Shown here: positions 1 through 12,595 of the stretch, piece after piece
Position numbering within the stretch: position 1 is the first letter of the stretch
Layout: every line of letters begins with the position of its first letter
Position numbers and translations under genes: made by a program
NCBI GenBank assembly: GCA_025201345.1
Contig: JAIXMG010000023.1
Location: 62,001 to 126,000 of the forward strand
Length of the DNA: 64,000 bases
Source of the DNA: Thamnidium elegans
Taxonomy: Eukaryota; Mucoromycota; Mucoromycetes; Mucorales; Mucoraceae
Direction of reading: 5' to 3'
Notes under the pieces: model-generated
The model's input: the letters and a program-made list of their open reading frames with translations, nothing else
Database searches by the model: none
What the model was told of the DNA's origin: nothing

Positions 1-1
1 G

Positions 2-622
2 GTCTCGTTTCCAGTCAATACCATTCGTATTGGTTCTTGGGCTAGATTTGCAAGCCAAGTCAACAACGAATGGGACCTTGTTTGTTTCAGTGACCCTAAC
101 TCTCGCATGTTAATCTGGCAAGTACAAGACGACGGTCACCAATTCCGTATTGAAGTTAACTACAACAACATTAAACAAATCAAACTTGGCAAGATCAGTA
201 ACGACATGGGTCAACTTGAAATCGACGTTGAACAATCCATTTCATTTTCCATGACACGTCAAGGTATTGATCAAGATTGGATTCGATGTGGAGACTTTAC
301 TGAAAATCAACAAGCAACTGAAGGAAGTTCACATGCACTTCAAGGTGCTCATGATAATTTACGACAATCCCTATTGGAATTAATTTCACAAGCACCTGAT
401 TTAGCTGGCAAATTAGTCATTATTCCTGATAATGATTTCCTCTGTCGTGATATGACAATATCTCCTTCTGCTACACCTGAACCCATATCACAATACTTTA
501 ATAACAATAATAATCAGTTTATGTTGGAAAAGAATTGGAACAATTACTATCCACCGTATGATATTATGCCTTCTTGGAGTTATTTAAATATGTTGCAACA
601 ACAAAATAATTCTTTTATTTAA
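2..622 (+). CDS. Probable homeobox-type transcription factor, C-terminal part (5' truncated)
   Basis: The frame is open from the window edge to a TAA at 620-622, giving about 206 residues. The first visible residues form a small globular region (around RIGSWARFASQ, then LVCFSDP, LIWQVQDDGHQFRIEV and IKQIKLG). From memory this resembles the conserved region that follows the homeodomain in Mucoromycota homeobox proteins. The tail is low-complexity and rich in Asn, Gln and aromatic residues, ending in NNSFI. The homeodomain itself would lie upstream and is not visible, so the DNA-binding role is inferred. No ATG is claimed, because the internal ATG at 107 lies inside the conserved block. NSE1 follows about 90 bp downstream on the same strand. 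Confidence 0.55.
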   Translation, partial: VSFPVNTIRIGSWARFASQVNNEWDLVCFSDPNSRMLIWQVQDDGHQFRIEVNYNNIKQIKLGKISNDMGQLEIDVEQSISFSMTRQGIDQDWIRCGDFTENQQATEGSSHALQGAHDNLRQSLLELISQAPDLAGKLVIIPDNDFLCRDMTISPSATPEPISQYFNNNNNQFMLEKNWNNYYPPYDIMPSWSYLNMLQQQNNSFI

Positions 623-713
623 AAAAAAAAAAAAAATTCAATAAAATTCTTTTTCTTTTTTTTTTATATATATATGTATTCATTCATTCTTCTTTTAAAC
701 TAAAAAAAAAAAA

Positions 714-1644
714 ATGACTTCTCAGTATAATGACTCTCATCGCTTATTTGTACAAGGCATGTTAACAAAACGAATTATCACTGAACCAGAAGCAAAACAA
801 TTATACGATCAAGTACTTGAAGCCACTTCCTGTAAGTTTTTTCTTCTTCTTTCAAAACACCAAACAACGCCCTGAACTCTTTTTCTTATAACAGTACCAA
901 ACAATGTCGAATATGAAATGTTTATTTCTGAAATTAACAAAGAGTTGGTTGAATTAGATTATGCATTACGTATTTGTCACGACGAACGCGAAGGAGAACC
1001 TTATTTAACTTTTGTCAATGCCAAACAAGATCCAATGACAGAAGATGCTACTACCTTTAAACCAGCTGAAATCAGTTATTGCCGAGAACTGGTAATAATA
1101 ATATATATAAAAAAATCCCCCCCCCTTTTTTTTTTGTACAAGCAACAAATCCTTAAACCCTCTTTTTTTTAAAAAAAAATAATAATAGTTTGATGCTATC
1201 ATTAACGCAGATAACGAAGACTTTGCAATCAGTGCAACACAAGCCCTTAATTTGGGCTCTAAGATAACACCCGTCAAACTTACACAAAGGGAATCCCAAG
1301 AATTACTAAACAAACTCGTTCAAGATAAATGGATCGCCTTTGAACGTAAAGGAGTTTACTATATAGATACACGCGCACTTGCCGAATTACAACACTACTT
1401 TCGTGAAGAATACGGTGAAGCCGTAAAAGAATGTACCATCTGTCTTGATATCATCACTATGGGCGAATCCTGTTCAGTAAGACAATGTCCAGTACGTATT
1501 CATAAATACTGTGCAGATAAACAATTCCGAAACACTCCTCAACCTTTATGCCCACAATGTGGATCCAGATGGTCTCGAGATAAAGTATTTGGATTAGGTT
1601 TACCAGATAATAGTTATACAGATGATGAAGACATGTCTGATTAA
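714..1644 (+). CDS. NSE1: NSE1-like subunit of the SMC5/6 complex (RING E3)
   Basis: Three exons, 714-831, 895-1091 and 1189-1644, join in frame to give 256 residues. The N-terminal two thirds show the winged-helix region of Nse1 (for example LNLGSKITPVKLTQRESQ and WIAFERKGVYYID). The C-terminus is a variant RING with pairs CTIC, CSVRQCP, HKYC and CPQCG, followed by an acidic tail. In the family, Nse1 partners Nse3/Nse4 in SMC5/6 and supports DNA repair and ubiquitin ligation in the nucleus. The ATG at 714 follows a poly-A stretch and is the first in frame. Both introns are AT-rich and have GT-AG ends. I am confident of the family and the splice sites. Confidence 0.9.
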
Positions 1645-1696
1645 ATATATATATTTGTATTAAAAAAAAAATCTTTTTATTTATTTATTTTTATTA

Positions 1697-3279
1697 TTAA
1701 TTGTGAGCAAATCTACGTACATAATTATCTACGCATTCTCTAACATCCAAATTTGGAATAATACCATCCAAACCATTCTGAATAGTTTGTTGACACTCAA
1801 CACATGTAAAATCATGATCCATTAAATGTACACGAATACATTCATCACAAAAGCTAGTACCACAGCAAGGCGTGATCGTAGCTTCTCTTAATAACCCATT
1901 ACATATACCACATTGTAAATAACCAGGCACTGGAATAGAATCATACCAATCCATCAAATCACCTGCAGATCCAACGCCTAATCCAATCGTAGTAGCTGCT
2001 TTAGCTACATGCTTATCCCAAGAAGATGAATCCGCTTGTGCAACTACAATGTCTCCTTTAGGTGTCACCATCAATCCACCTGTACCTGCCTTCACTGCAT
2101 CTTTAGGCTCTTCAATCACTTTAAGGAAACTACGAGGGATACCTGTAGTACGTTTAATACGAGGGTGTTTATCATAATCCTTATCACCATTTGTAGGGCA
2201 TTGATTAATATAATGGCCTAAAAAAAAGAAAAAAAGAGATATTATTAACGCCTATTTTTATGTATCATTTTTTATTTATTTACCTTTTTGACCACATCTG
2301 TAGCAAACATAAGTAGCAGGAGGAACACGTTGAGGCATTTGTCCTTCTTTGTTTTCTGTACTGCTTGCTTGACTATGAGTTAAACCACCAGGAGAACCTT
2401 GGAACCCGCCACCTCTGCCACCGCGTCTTGCATCTCCACCACGAGCATTATAAGGAATATATTGTTGTCTGATTTAATTCATATATATATAAAAAAGCAA
2501 ATGGAAGAAAAAAAGCAAAATAAAAACAATTAAAAAACAAGACAATAAAAAAAACATCATAAAATTCGTGCAAATAAAAGGCTTTAATTCATACAAAAAA
2601 TAAAATAAACAAAAAAAAAATTCTCTTTCCCCCCCCCTCTCTCTCTCTCTTTTCCCTCCCCTAAAAAACTAATCAAGAAAAAAAAAGCTGTACTTACTCT
2701 GCTAATCGTTCTTGCATGGCACCCCATTGATCTGTAGTTTGTTGAAACATAGCTTGAATACGAGCCTCTTCCGAATCATCTTTAGGCCCTTCATCTTCCA
2801 CTTCCTGCGTAGGTTTAGCAGGTGGAGGTCTAACAGCATTCAAGACCATATTACGACCTGGATTAAACTGAGTGTGTGTAGGAGGTGGTGGTACGCCTTT
2901 AGCAAACCCAGGACCTTTACCATCCGTAGGTAAAACACCCAACACATATCGCTGCGCTGTACCTTTACCTGGCCTTGAAGCAGGTAAACGACGAACAATA
3001 ATTGAAGTATTTCTAGGTATAACAAATACATCATCCTTGTATTCTTTATAGAGGATTAATACAAAGAGATAAAAAAAAAAGTTTTTTTTTTTTGTTATAT
3101 TTACCTTCTTCAGTTTGTGCATTATAAATCGCAATATCAAATTCGGTTCCTTTTCCAAACTTCTTTGCACGAATGATCTCACGCTTCAAATCAAAAACTG
3201 TAGCTCCTGGTCCATCAAACGTAAATACATCGTAATCAGATTCCTTTGCAGAACGAAGTTTATAATAAATGGAAGACAT
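1697..3279 (-). CDS. MPE1: MPE1/RBBP6-like cleavage and polyadenylation factor subunit
   Basis: Exons on the minus strand are 3279-3105, 3043-2698, 2468-2284 and 2217-1697, coding 408 residues. Domains in order: an N-terminal DWNN ubiquitin-like domain (MSSIYYKLRSAKESDYDVF, about residues 1-80), a proline-rich linker, a CCHC zinc knuckle (YVCYRCGQKGHYINQCP) split by the third intron, and a C-terminal RING/U-box-like domain (CGICNGLL, CCGTSFCDEC, CVECQ). This order is diagnostic of Mpe1/RBBP6, part of the CPF complex that cleaves and polyadenylates pre-mRNA. The start is chosen at MSSIYY because upstream residues in the same frame are low complexity. It is divergent from UTR4, with about 140 bp between start codons. 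Confidence 0.93.
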
Positions 3280-3420
3280 AAAGAAAAAAGAAAAAGAAAA
3301 AGGAAACCCTGCGATAAAAAAGACGCGAATCACCCTTTTTTTTTATAAACCCAGTTTTTTTTTTTTTATTTGACTGGTTTCTTCAAGTTTTTTTTTATAC
3401 TTTTTTTCACTTTTATTACC

Positions 3421-4576
<1,156 letters not shown>

Positions 4577-5589
4577 ATAAATAGGGTACAACCCCGATCG
4601 AGCGCATTATTTTCCTTTTATTCGGCTGTATATTTCTGTATTGGTCAGATACAATAAAAAACTGATAACAGAAGTAAACAAATGGTGTTCTTTTATTTTT
4701 CACTGTACATTATTTTTTAAATGGGAGCCCAAAAAAAATACCATACACTTTTTATGTATGCAACTGATTTATTATTTCTGAGTACTTCCACACTTTTTTG
4801 AGCACCTTTTGATCATTTGTTTGAAACCTAAGTGGTCTCCTTTTTGAAATCCAGTTGGTCCTTTTTGTAAATGTTGAATGTCAATGTGATTGTTGATGAC
4901 TCTATGTCCAATAATAAGAGCATAAATGAATTTAAGTCAGTCTAGGGCAGCAGATTTACAAGAATCGCCCTTGAAAGTTCAAATAGATTTAGACTATGAA
5001 AATGTTGACTGAAATGAACTCAATGAACTAGTCATTGGTAAAGTGAGTTCAGTCGCGGAACAAACAATAAGAAGAATGAGGATCGAGTCTACCTGCGAAG
5101 TATTTAGACAAGAGCCAGAAGATTTTGCCCGCGATATCCGAAAAAGACAGCTTGAAAGAACTAATTTCGAAGGTCGATCTCATAACAGTAGCTTAATGAC
5201 ATTTCTTTTACTCGTAGCTGTTTGTTATACGGTAAAATAGAATATCTTGTACAATATGTTCAACTCATTTATTTTGAAAATATACTTCAGTAGTTGTGAT
5301 CACCTTCCTATTCCAAGTAGCATATTATGTGTAATATCAAATTGATGCTTTTATTCTTTGAGGTTATCATACAGGGATCAACTGAAGTTATTCCACAATA
5401 TCAATACATATTTTTCTTCCATAAATTCAAACATACTATACTTACTCAAGTAAGCATTTATATACGTTATCATCCAGTTGCTGTTCAACGCAATCTTAAT
5501 AACATACAGTATGCTATAACCATTTTAAAAATAATCAAGCAGCATCTATTCGTGTATATAAAAGTATATTTTATTAATTTAATTGAACT
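4577..5589. other. Intergenic stretch without convincing gene
   Basis: AT-rich DNA between UTR4 and the Tc1-like element. One 65-codon frame at 5043-5240 (IRRMRIESTCEVFRQEPED region) has more balanced composition than its surroundings. It might be the last piece of a decayed gene, but I recognise no family and see no clear splice partners. Confidence 0.5.
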
Positions 5590-6949
5590 CACGAAAAAAG
5601 TCCTGGTCTTTTTTTAAAAGCCAGAAATAAATTTTAAATATCATTCTTACATACGTTGTTTTATAAACTGCTTTTCTCTCTTTTTTTACTATTCAATAAA
5701 AAACCAAAAACACATATAAATAATGTCTCTCTCTGATATAAAAAATATCAAAGGAAACTAACTCTATGAATACCAGTTAGGAGAGATTTTTGGATTCATT
5801 AAAGGCGACTGTCATAAATTAATTAAAATCTTCGAAATTTCGAATATCTCTTATTCTACTATCAAACACGCTAACAGTCGATTCAAGGAAACCGGCAGTA
5901 CTAAACCACAAGGTATACGTACCGGACGTCTTACTAAGTTGAGTGAACATGATTTGAGGTGTTTGAAGAAAAGTGTTAGGACAGGACAATTCAAACCTTA
6001 CAGCTACCACCTGCCTAACATTCATGCTTCTGGTATTAACGTATGCCGTAAAACCATGATCGAATATCTTCATGATATGGGGTATAACTCGCGTGTACCA
6101 GCCATAAAACCTGCTTTGACTGAAAACAGGTAAAAAAACGCTTGGGATGGGCCCAAAGTAAGAAGGATTGGACATTCGACCAATGGAAAAAAATCATCTG
6201 GTCCGACGAGTCAAGATATCGAGTTGTAGGGAATGATCGTGGCGTCCGTGTCATTAGGCTGGCTGGAGAAAAATACAACCCTGATAACATAATAGGCGTA
6301 GAAAAGTTCGGAAAGGGTTCTGTGATGATTTGGAGTTGTTTTGTCGCAGGAGAGTTAGGCCCTCTCGTATTTATGGAAGGAAACGTCGATCAAGACAAAT
6401 ATGTCGAAAGATTTTCTTCATTGGCTCAATACATTGAAATGAAACAATCCCGGAGCTCAATATTTATCCCAAGAGGACAATGCGAGTCCTCATAAACGCT
6501 CATATATCACTTGGTATAAAGAAAGAGCGATGCTTGACACGATTGATTTCTGGCCTCCACAAAGTCCGGATTTAAATCCAATCGAACACCTGTGGACATT
6601 ATTGGAAAAGCAAATGGAAGAAAAAAGATACTTGATTAAGAATGTTAGTGATCTCCAGATTCACCTAAAAAAGAATGGGATCGCCTTGACCTTGAGGTCA
6701 CTAACAAATTAATCAAGACCATGCCAGATAGATGCACTGCAGTTATTCAGGCAAAAGGTGAAAACACCCATTATTAATCCCTTTTTTTCCCTTTTTTTAA
6801 ACATTTTAACTGACAACAATAAATACTATACAAAAATATATTTTTATGATATACATATCAGCAAAATACTACGAGAAAACAGACTTTCCGTAAGATGGTA
6901 TTTAAAATTTATTTCTGGCTTTTAAAAAAAGACCATGACTTTTTTCGTG
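5590..6949 (+). mobile_element. Tc1/mariner-type DNA transposon remnant with terminal inverted repeats
   Basis: The sequence at 5590-5639 is repeated in inverted orientation at 6900-6949, with only about three mismatches in 50 bases (inner core CCAGAAATAAATTTTAAAT). The roughly 1.36 kb between the ends holds a broken Tc1-like transposase. Exact target duplication is unclear. A TA dinucleotide lies a few bases outside the right end, but not at the same offset on the left, so the true tips may lie slightly outside these coordinates. Confidence 0.85.
5723..6777 (+). pseudogene. Tc1-like transposase pseudogene
   Basis: Transposase homology runs from an ATG at 5723 to a TAA at 6777 but is broken. 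There is a stop about 12 codons in, a stop/frame break near 6132, a frameshift near 6455-6470 and another near 6670. Surviving blocks show the DDE catalytic pattern of Tc1 elements: WSDES (first Asp), QEDNAS (second Asp, in the shifted frame), and the signature PPQSPDLNPIEHLW carrying the Glu about 35 residues later. An N-terminal helix-turn-helix-like part (YSTIKHANSRFKETGS, then a TGRLTKLSEHD linker) is also present. With several independent breaks it cannot encode an active enzyme as read. Confidence 0.88.
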
Positions 6950-7210
6950 GGATATTACAGTGGTTGGTTTCAATAAGATTCACAAATGGGAGTATCTTAT
7001 TTTCAAAAGCTTGAGACCAAAAGTGATAGAAGCAGTAACGATCTATGTAGTATACCTAAGCCAATCCTACACGCCAATAAAGAAACCAAAAGTATATACA
7101 GTTCAGCCAGGAAAAAGACCAGTTCTTTTTTTCTTTTTGGAATAGAGTAGATTATTTTGATTCGACATATAACGTAGAAACAGAGGGGAAAAGTAAATAC
7201 AATAGAGGAA

Positions 7211-7595
7211 AGTATCAATCTGGAGGCTACCAGACTCAAGAAACAGCAATACATGCCACCGCAAGAGTGGGGAATAGGTCAGGGCAAGGATAGCCCGCAA
7301 GCCAAACCAAGATTGAGCCAAACTAGCTAGCCCCTGCCTTACAGAGTCCTTCAGCAGGAGGAGCGTTGGTCACCTTGCGGCCAAGTTTTTGTTCCTCTTG
7401 TGCATCTGAATTGGAAACAGTATCAATCTGGAGGCTACCAGACTCAAGAAACAGCAATATATGCCACCGCAAGAGTGGGGAATAGGTCAGGGCAAGGATA
7501 GCCCGCAAGCCAAACCAAGATTGAGCCAAACTAGCTAGCCCCTGCCTTACAAAGTCCTTCAGCAGGAGGAGCGTTGGTCACCTTGCGGCCAAGTT
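7211..7595. repeat. Direct duplication of a dispersed ~177 bp repeat (208 bp period)
   Basis: Segment 7211-7387 is repeated at 7419-7595 with only a few differences, and a 31 bp unrelated spacer lies between them. Each unit ends with the string CACCTTGCGGCCAAGTT. More diverged units of the same family occur at 36976-37118 and 37165-37324. No protein is recognised. On the minus strand, units keep short open frames that include LGRKV or LGRKM. The element may be a SINE-like or exon-derived repeat. Its class is unknown. Confidence 0.75.
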
Positions 7596-8034
7596 CGGTT
7601 TTCCACGATGCAAAAAATAAAATAAAAAGTTATTACCATAAATTAGAAGCAGCATTAGAGATGAAAATATACATAAAAACAGTTGGGGTTAGTAGCACTA
7701 TAAAGAAACATTTAAAAATTAATTACTTAACAATCAATTTACAAAAACCGTTGATTAAAAGAAAAACAAAAACAGGAAAATATTTTTTTTTCTTCCATGC
7801 AATAATGACGTAGCAAGTGCGGCCAATAAAACCAAGAGGTTTTGTTTTTGCTGCAAATTGCTAAATCAGTACTTCAGGTATCACAGAAATAAAAAAAGGC
7901 AACCATCATTCAACCGTTTTATTTTATTAAAAATGATGAAATATATAAAAATGAAATCACTTTTTTGTTTTTATCCTTGTATAATTAACACAATAAACTT
8001 GGTACAACAATAAATCGTTAAAATATATTTTAAT
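7596..8034. other. Intergenic, nothing recognised
   Basis: AT-rich spacer between the dispersed repeat and the 3' end of the orphan gene on the minus strand. Only short chance frames are present. Confidence 0.5.
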
Positions 8035-9731
8035 TTATTTTGAGGGACTTTTAATTGGCGACCAACGCTTTGGAGAGTAGAAGGTGGGAGGAAGGTATTC
8101 CCGGCTGTCTTCTGTGCTAGCTACCAGTCTTTTTCTTCGTAATACACGGTGCTTCTGGTCAATGGCATTTGCTTGCTTTACAATATAATTCTTGTATCCA
8201 AATATCAGCGTCAACACTTCGTCACATTCATCCATAAATAAATTGAAATCTACAATATCTCCAGGGAGGTAAATATCGGCTTCTCTTGTTATAAAGACGG
8301 CGCTTTCAAGGTATTGTGCGCTAAATAAATAACCTGACAGACCGACAAAATCCAAACCGATTACTTGTTCATTAGGATTCAAGGTAAAGATACTTGATAA
8401 TATACTTTTGCTGGTACGGATATTTTTATTTTGTTGTGTTGTAATAAAATCATCATCTGTATCTATTTTCTTGAATTCCGCATTCGATAATTCAATTGTT
8501 ATTGACATGTTTTTCATATTGACTGATTTTGTTTCAACAATCAAATCGATTTTTCTGCCGGAAATATAAGTGGAGGTCTCCCCAAATTCTATTTCGTTGA
8601 TCATTCGGTCGAATTTGGTTGATGCTGATGTACTTTCTCCGATTTTTAATTTGATTTCTGTGCCGCGAAAAGCAACAGCGAGAATATTCTTCCAATAATT
8701 TAAATAATTGATCTCCGTTGTATTATTCTTGCAATCACCAAATGCAACTTCATTCAGTATTATTTCGAACATTTCTAAAATCATATATTCTTCATCTACC
8801 GTAACATCTAGAAATTTTCTACCCAACATCATTTCATACTTTCGTTTGGCAATGGCCAATCGTAAGCCTTCAATTCCATCGTCCTTATAGGTATTCTTTA
8901 AATGTGCAATATGATCTCGAATGTCTACCTCTTCAACATTTAACGCTCTATTACTGAGAGCTTTGTCAATGCATGTTTTTGGGATGTGATTGATAAGCGT
9001 ATTATTGTTCATATTAAGGCAGTTGATGATGCCAGACAAATGACAATGGTAATACGACCTTTGTAATTTGGACATGCTCTTATATTCTGTAAATGATTCA
9101 TAGCAATGCTTGTAAATTATATCCTGCAATGCGTTTCCACAGTATTTAGGTTTGATATCTTTGATATCAACGTCTTCTCCTCGATAAACTTGGTAAACAT
9201 AGGGATATAAAGACCGTAATGAAGGGTTTACAGCATAAGCGCTAGTTTCTTCTTCTACTTCACTGTCTTTTTCTTCCTCTAATTCATGTGCTTTTCTCTT
9301 GTTATTGGCATCATAGATCGTAACATTTCCACTATTTTCACCAACCACGCCAACAGTGGAATTAACAATATTAACGGTCCTAGCAACCTCTTTATTATCT
9401 TGTTTCTTCATATTCTATAAAGTGATTAGAATTAATAGAAGATTATTATTTTATTGCATTTTATTACCGATTTATTTGTATTGTCATTGTATAAGTTTCC
9501 CGTATATCTTTTTATTCCATCTGGAACGTTTCTTACTTTCTTGATATTTTGGAGGTCATCGTGATAACATTGTTTCATTTTGCTCGCATTGCTTTGGACA
9601 TTTCTATGAAAAATACAATAATTGTAGAAGCTCCAGTCAACAGCATTATATTGCTTGAAAAATAAGCTAACATTGCTTGTGTTTTCTTCTATTCTATATA
9701 GCTTGTATTCAGAAGGACAATTTACAGTCAT
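8035..9731 (-). CDS. Lineage-specific orphan with possible PD-(D/E)XK nuclease-like core
   Basis: Two exons on the minus strand, 9731-9468 and 9414-8035, join exactly in phase (intron GTAATA...TTATAG) to give about 547 residues. A shorter 458-residue form starting at 9411 is also possible. The N-terminus has a polar, acidic region. The C-terminal half contains GRKIDLIVE, then IELSNAEFKK, then TTQQNKNIR. In the 458-residue numbering these are D289, E312, K314 and Q326/Q327, an arrangement resembling the D...ExK...Q layout of PD-(D/E)XK folds. A later part (VIGLDFVGLSGYLF, FITREADIYLPGDIVDF) recalls an expanded family of uncharacterised Mucorales proteins. Nuclease function is inference only. 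An 8 bp tandem repeat lies in the presumed 5' leader. Confidence 0.75.
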
Positions 9732-9738
9732 GATTGAA

Positions 9739-9823
9739 GAGTTAAAGAGTTAAAGAGTTAAAGAGTTAAAGAGTTAAAGAGTTAAAGAGTTAAAGAGTTA
9801 AAGAGTTAAAGAGTTAAAGAGTT
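9739..9823. repeat. 8 bp tandem repeat (AGAGTTAA, about 10 copies)
   Basis: A perfect array of the octamer runs up to within about 8 bases of the orphan gene's putative start codon at 9731. There are no spacers, so it is not a CRISPR array. Confidence 0.9.
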
Positions 9824-10002
9824 TTATCAAACTTGTAAAATAATTTTTTTTGAGTTTTACTGTGTCAACTGTGCTGTTACACGGATACAAAAGTCACTAT
9901 GCATCTTTGTTTGTGTAACGTGCCACCAGATTTAAACCTGGTAAAATTTTAATTTTTGACCAAAAAAACCCTCCTTTCAGAAACGTTTTTTTACTTTTTT
10001 CT

Positions 10003-10133
10003 GAAGCGATAAACTTTTTTTAGGCACTTTTATAAATAATCAGAGCCTATTTTATTGTTTAATAAACCTTTGTGAGTAATATAATAGGAATGGATTTTTT
10101 TTTTCAATAATAAAAAAAAAGTTTATCGCTTTC
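10003..10133. mobile_element. Short MITE-like element with GAAGCGATAAAC ends
   Basis: GAAGCGATAAAC followed by a T run at the left end is mirrored by an A run and GTTTATCGCTTTC at the right end, 131 bp apart. A diverged second copy is at 32869-32989. No coding capacity. Confidence 0.6.
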
Positions 10134-10139
10134 AAAATC

Positions 10140-10619
10140 AACCTATGTTTTTAACTTTCAAGCTGGGAATGTATGAAGGGATAGACAAATTGAAACAAGA
10201 AAAATTTGCGCAATATAATTCATTCACCGCCAAGTTTCTTTTAGCCAATGAAATTACTCTAAATTATGAAGTACCTGAACTACCTACACTGCATTATGTA
10301 CCTACAAGAACTAGTTGAAAATGCTGGCCACATTTTTGAATTTTATCCAAAGTACCACTGCGAGTGTAATTGGATTGAGATGTACTGGGGCGGAGCAAAA
10401 CGTGAAGCTAGACTGCAATGTGATTATAGTTTTAAATCACTAGAAAATAATATAGATGCATTCCTCGACAAAGCTGGTAACTTAGCTCATATCAGACGGT
10501 ATTTTAGAAGATCGATGGAACACATAAAAGCATACAGCAAGTGTAGCAATGGTCGTGAAGTAGTTCAGACAGTTAAAAAAACTGTAGAAAAAAAATATCT
10601 ATCAAGATTAAGCTTTTGA
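10140..10619 (+). pseudogene. DDE transposase C-terminal remnant
   Basis: The open frame at 10266-10619 encodes FYPKYHCECNWIEMYWGGAKREA and then IRRYFRRSMEHIKAYS. This matches the end of a fungal DDE-type transposase-like family in which the block LPKFH.E.N.IE..WG carries the catalytic Glu. Upstream, 10140-10265 contains related-looking sequence in another frame interrupted by stops. The N-terminal catalytic half is missing, so this is a stub. Confidence 0.7.
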
Positions 10620-11744
10620 TTCAAGTTTATTGTGTTTGACATGTTTTCGATTATGTCTCTTCCCGTTCTATATAGTATACACGGAATACACCCATTTCTC
10701 TCCTTGAACAATCTATATGTGCACTTTATTATTGTATAAAGTCTGCTGACTTATAGAATATTTTTAATAAATTTAAACTGTACATTACAAAGTACCTTAT
10801 AAAACAAAATAAAACACTATTCTCTTCTGTAAATATGATCAATAGGGTTTTCAATTGAAACGAAAACTCTGGTGTGAAAACATAACAGTTTGATAGCATA
10901 ACATATACATATATTGCCATTAGTGAGGATAGTTGGCCTTCAATCTGCTCTCTACAGTATAATATGAGTTATAATAGCGGTGACGCAGATCAAACTGGTT
11001 GTCATGGTGCCGAATTGTCAGTGCAGTAACTTGTAGCCCTTAAATTACTTCTCTCTTTTTATTAACTATCGTCGTATTATTTCTTCCTTCACTTTGGAAT
11101 AAAAAGCTGCGATATTATAGTAATTAAAATTTAGGCAGGACATTTTTTTTGTGCGCGCAAAAAAAAAAAGACTACGTCACTCTTTTTTTTTCTCAAATAG
11201 TGTAAACTAACAATATTTTAACCTCATGTCCTCTAATCTCTACTACATGTACAATATACATTGCTGTTTTCTCTTAAGCTCGACTAGTCAATACTGTCTA
11301 ATATTGTTCAAAACGATATTTTGAAACTAAAAATTCAGTTGGGTGGCGGGGTATTGTAAATAGTTTATTGTGTTACTATTATTTCTTATTGGGCACAAAC
11401 GACGATCGTCTTTTTATATGCAGCTTTAGGCTGTCAGGTACAAATGTAAGTATACATAAACACTATATAAAAACACTCAACCAAACTCTGTTTTGGGATT
11501 CTTTTCTTCTTGTTTCCTCACTTTGATTAACTTTAATGTTGATCATTTTGAAAGATTAAGCACCTGAAGAATGGGAGGTTTTTTTTTCTGCAATGAAAAA
11601 AAAAAAAAAAAAACCAAATTATGAGTACATTGAGCTAAAAAAAGCTCTTTAGTTTCCTGAACGAATAATTATATTAGCTTTTTTAGATGCTTCTTCCTAG
11701 TACTATATAATTTGCATGGTGGTGATTGTTCGTCAAGGATACTG

Positions 11745-12595
11745 GTAACTCTGGATACTGAAAAAATACCCCCATCTTCCACTTGGTGTCTCTCAAAGTA
11801 CATGTACTTGTTGTAAATACGGCTTACCAAATGGTTAACTTATGAAGATATGTCAAGGGCGGCGATTGTGAAACGTGGCGCCGGAAGTAACATAGTTATT
11901 TCATAATCCCGCTTTAAAGGGACGGTTCAAGACGTATTAGTTGGTGGCCTATATGTGTAGCCTATTATTCACTGTTAGAACTTTCACTTCTAGCTATTAC
12001 ACCTATAATGGCACTAATTTAAACGACCCTTTTACCTTACCTTATTGTCCAGCTTCACTTTAACCATGGTAAACCACTTTATAATAAGCTTGTCTTTGAA
12101 AAACCTCAAGTTGATCATGTCGATTTATTTTTCAACAGTGACTGACGTATGGTACAAGACTTAAGGTAACTCCAGGTACAGAAAAAATACCCCCATCTTC
12201 CACTTGATGCCTCTCAAAAGCACATGTACTTGTTGTAATTATGGCTTACCAAATGGTTAACTTATGAAGATGTGTCAAGGGCGGTGATTGCGAAACGTGG
12301 CGCCGGAAGTAGCACTGTTACTTCCTAATCCCGCATTAAAGGGACGGTTCAAGACGTATTAGTTGGTGCGCTATCTGTGTAGATTATAATACCCTCTGTT
12401 AGGACTAACACTTCTAGCTATTACACCTATAATGGCACTAATTTAAACGATCCTTTTACCTTAACTTATTGTCCAGCTTCACATCTTAACCACGGTAAAC
12501 CACATTATAATAGGTTTGTCATTTGAAAAATCTCAGGTTGATCTGGCTTTTTTTTTTCTCTCTCTTTTGTCAACATGATAGTCCAACTCCATCTG
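11745..12595 (+). repeat. Tandem ~420 bp modules inside arm A
   Basis: Segment 11745-12164 is repeated from 12165. Shared landmarks are ACCCCCATCTTCCACTTG, GGCTTACCAAATGGTTAAC, ACGTGGCGCCGGAAGTA and GGGACGGTTCAAGACG. More degenerate copies of the module start at 12916 and 13466. Because the two arms are mirror copies, the same array is repeated in arm A right. Confidence 0.85.

Noticed and set aside
7003..7529. Minus-strand frames repeated in the 208 bp duplication (MAQSWFGLRAILALTY start)
   Set aside because: Kept in both units because the DNA is duplicated. They are interrupted and not alignable at the second locus (37 kb).
9739..9823. CRISPR-like array
   Set aside because: Contiguous 8 bp units with no spacers in a eukaryotic genome.
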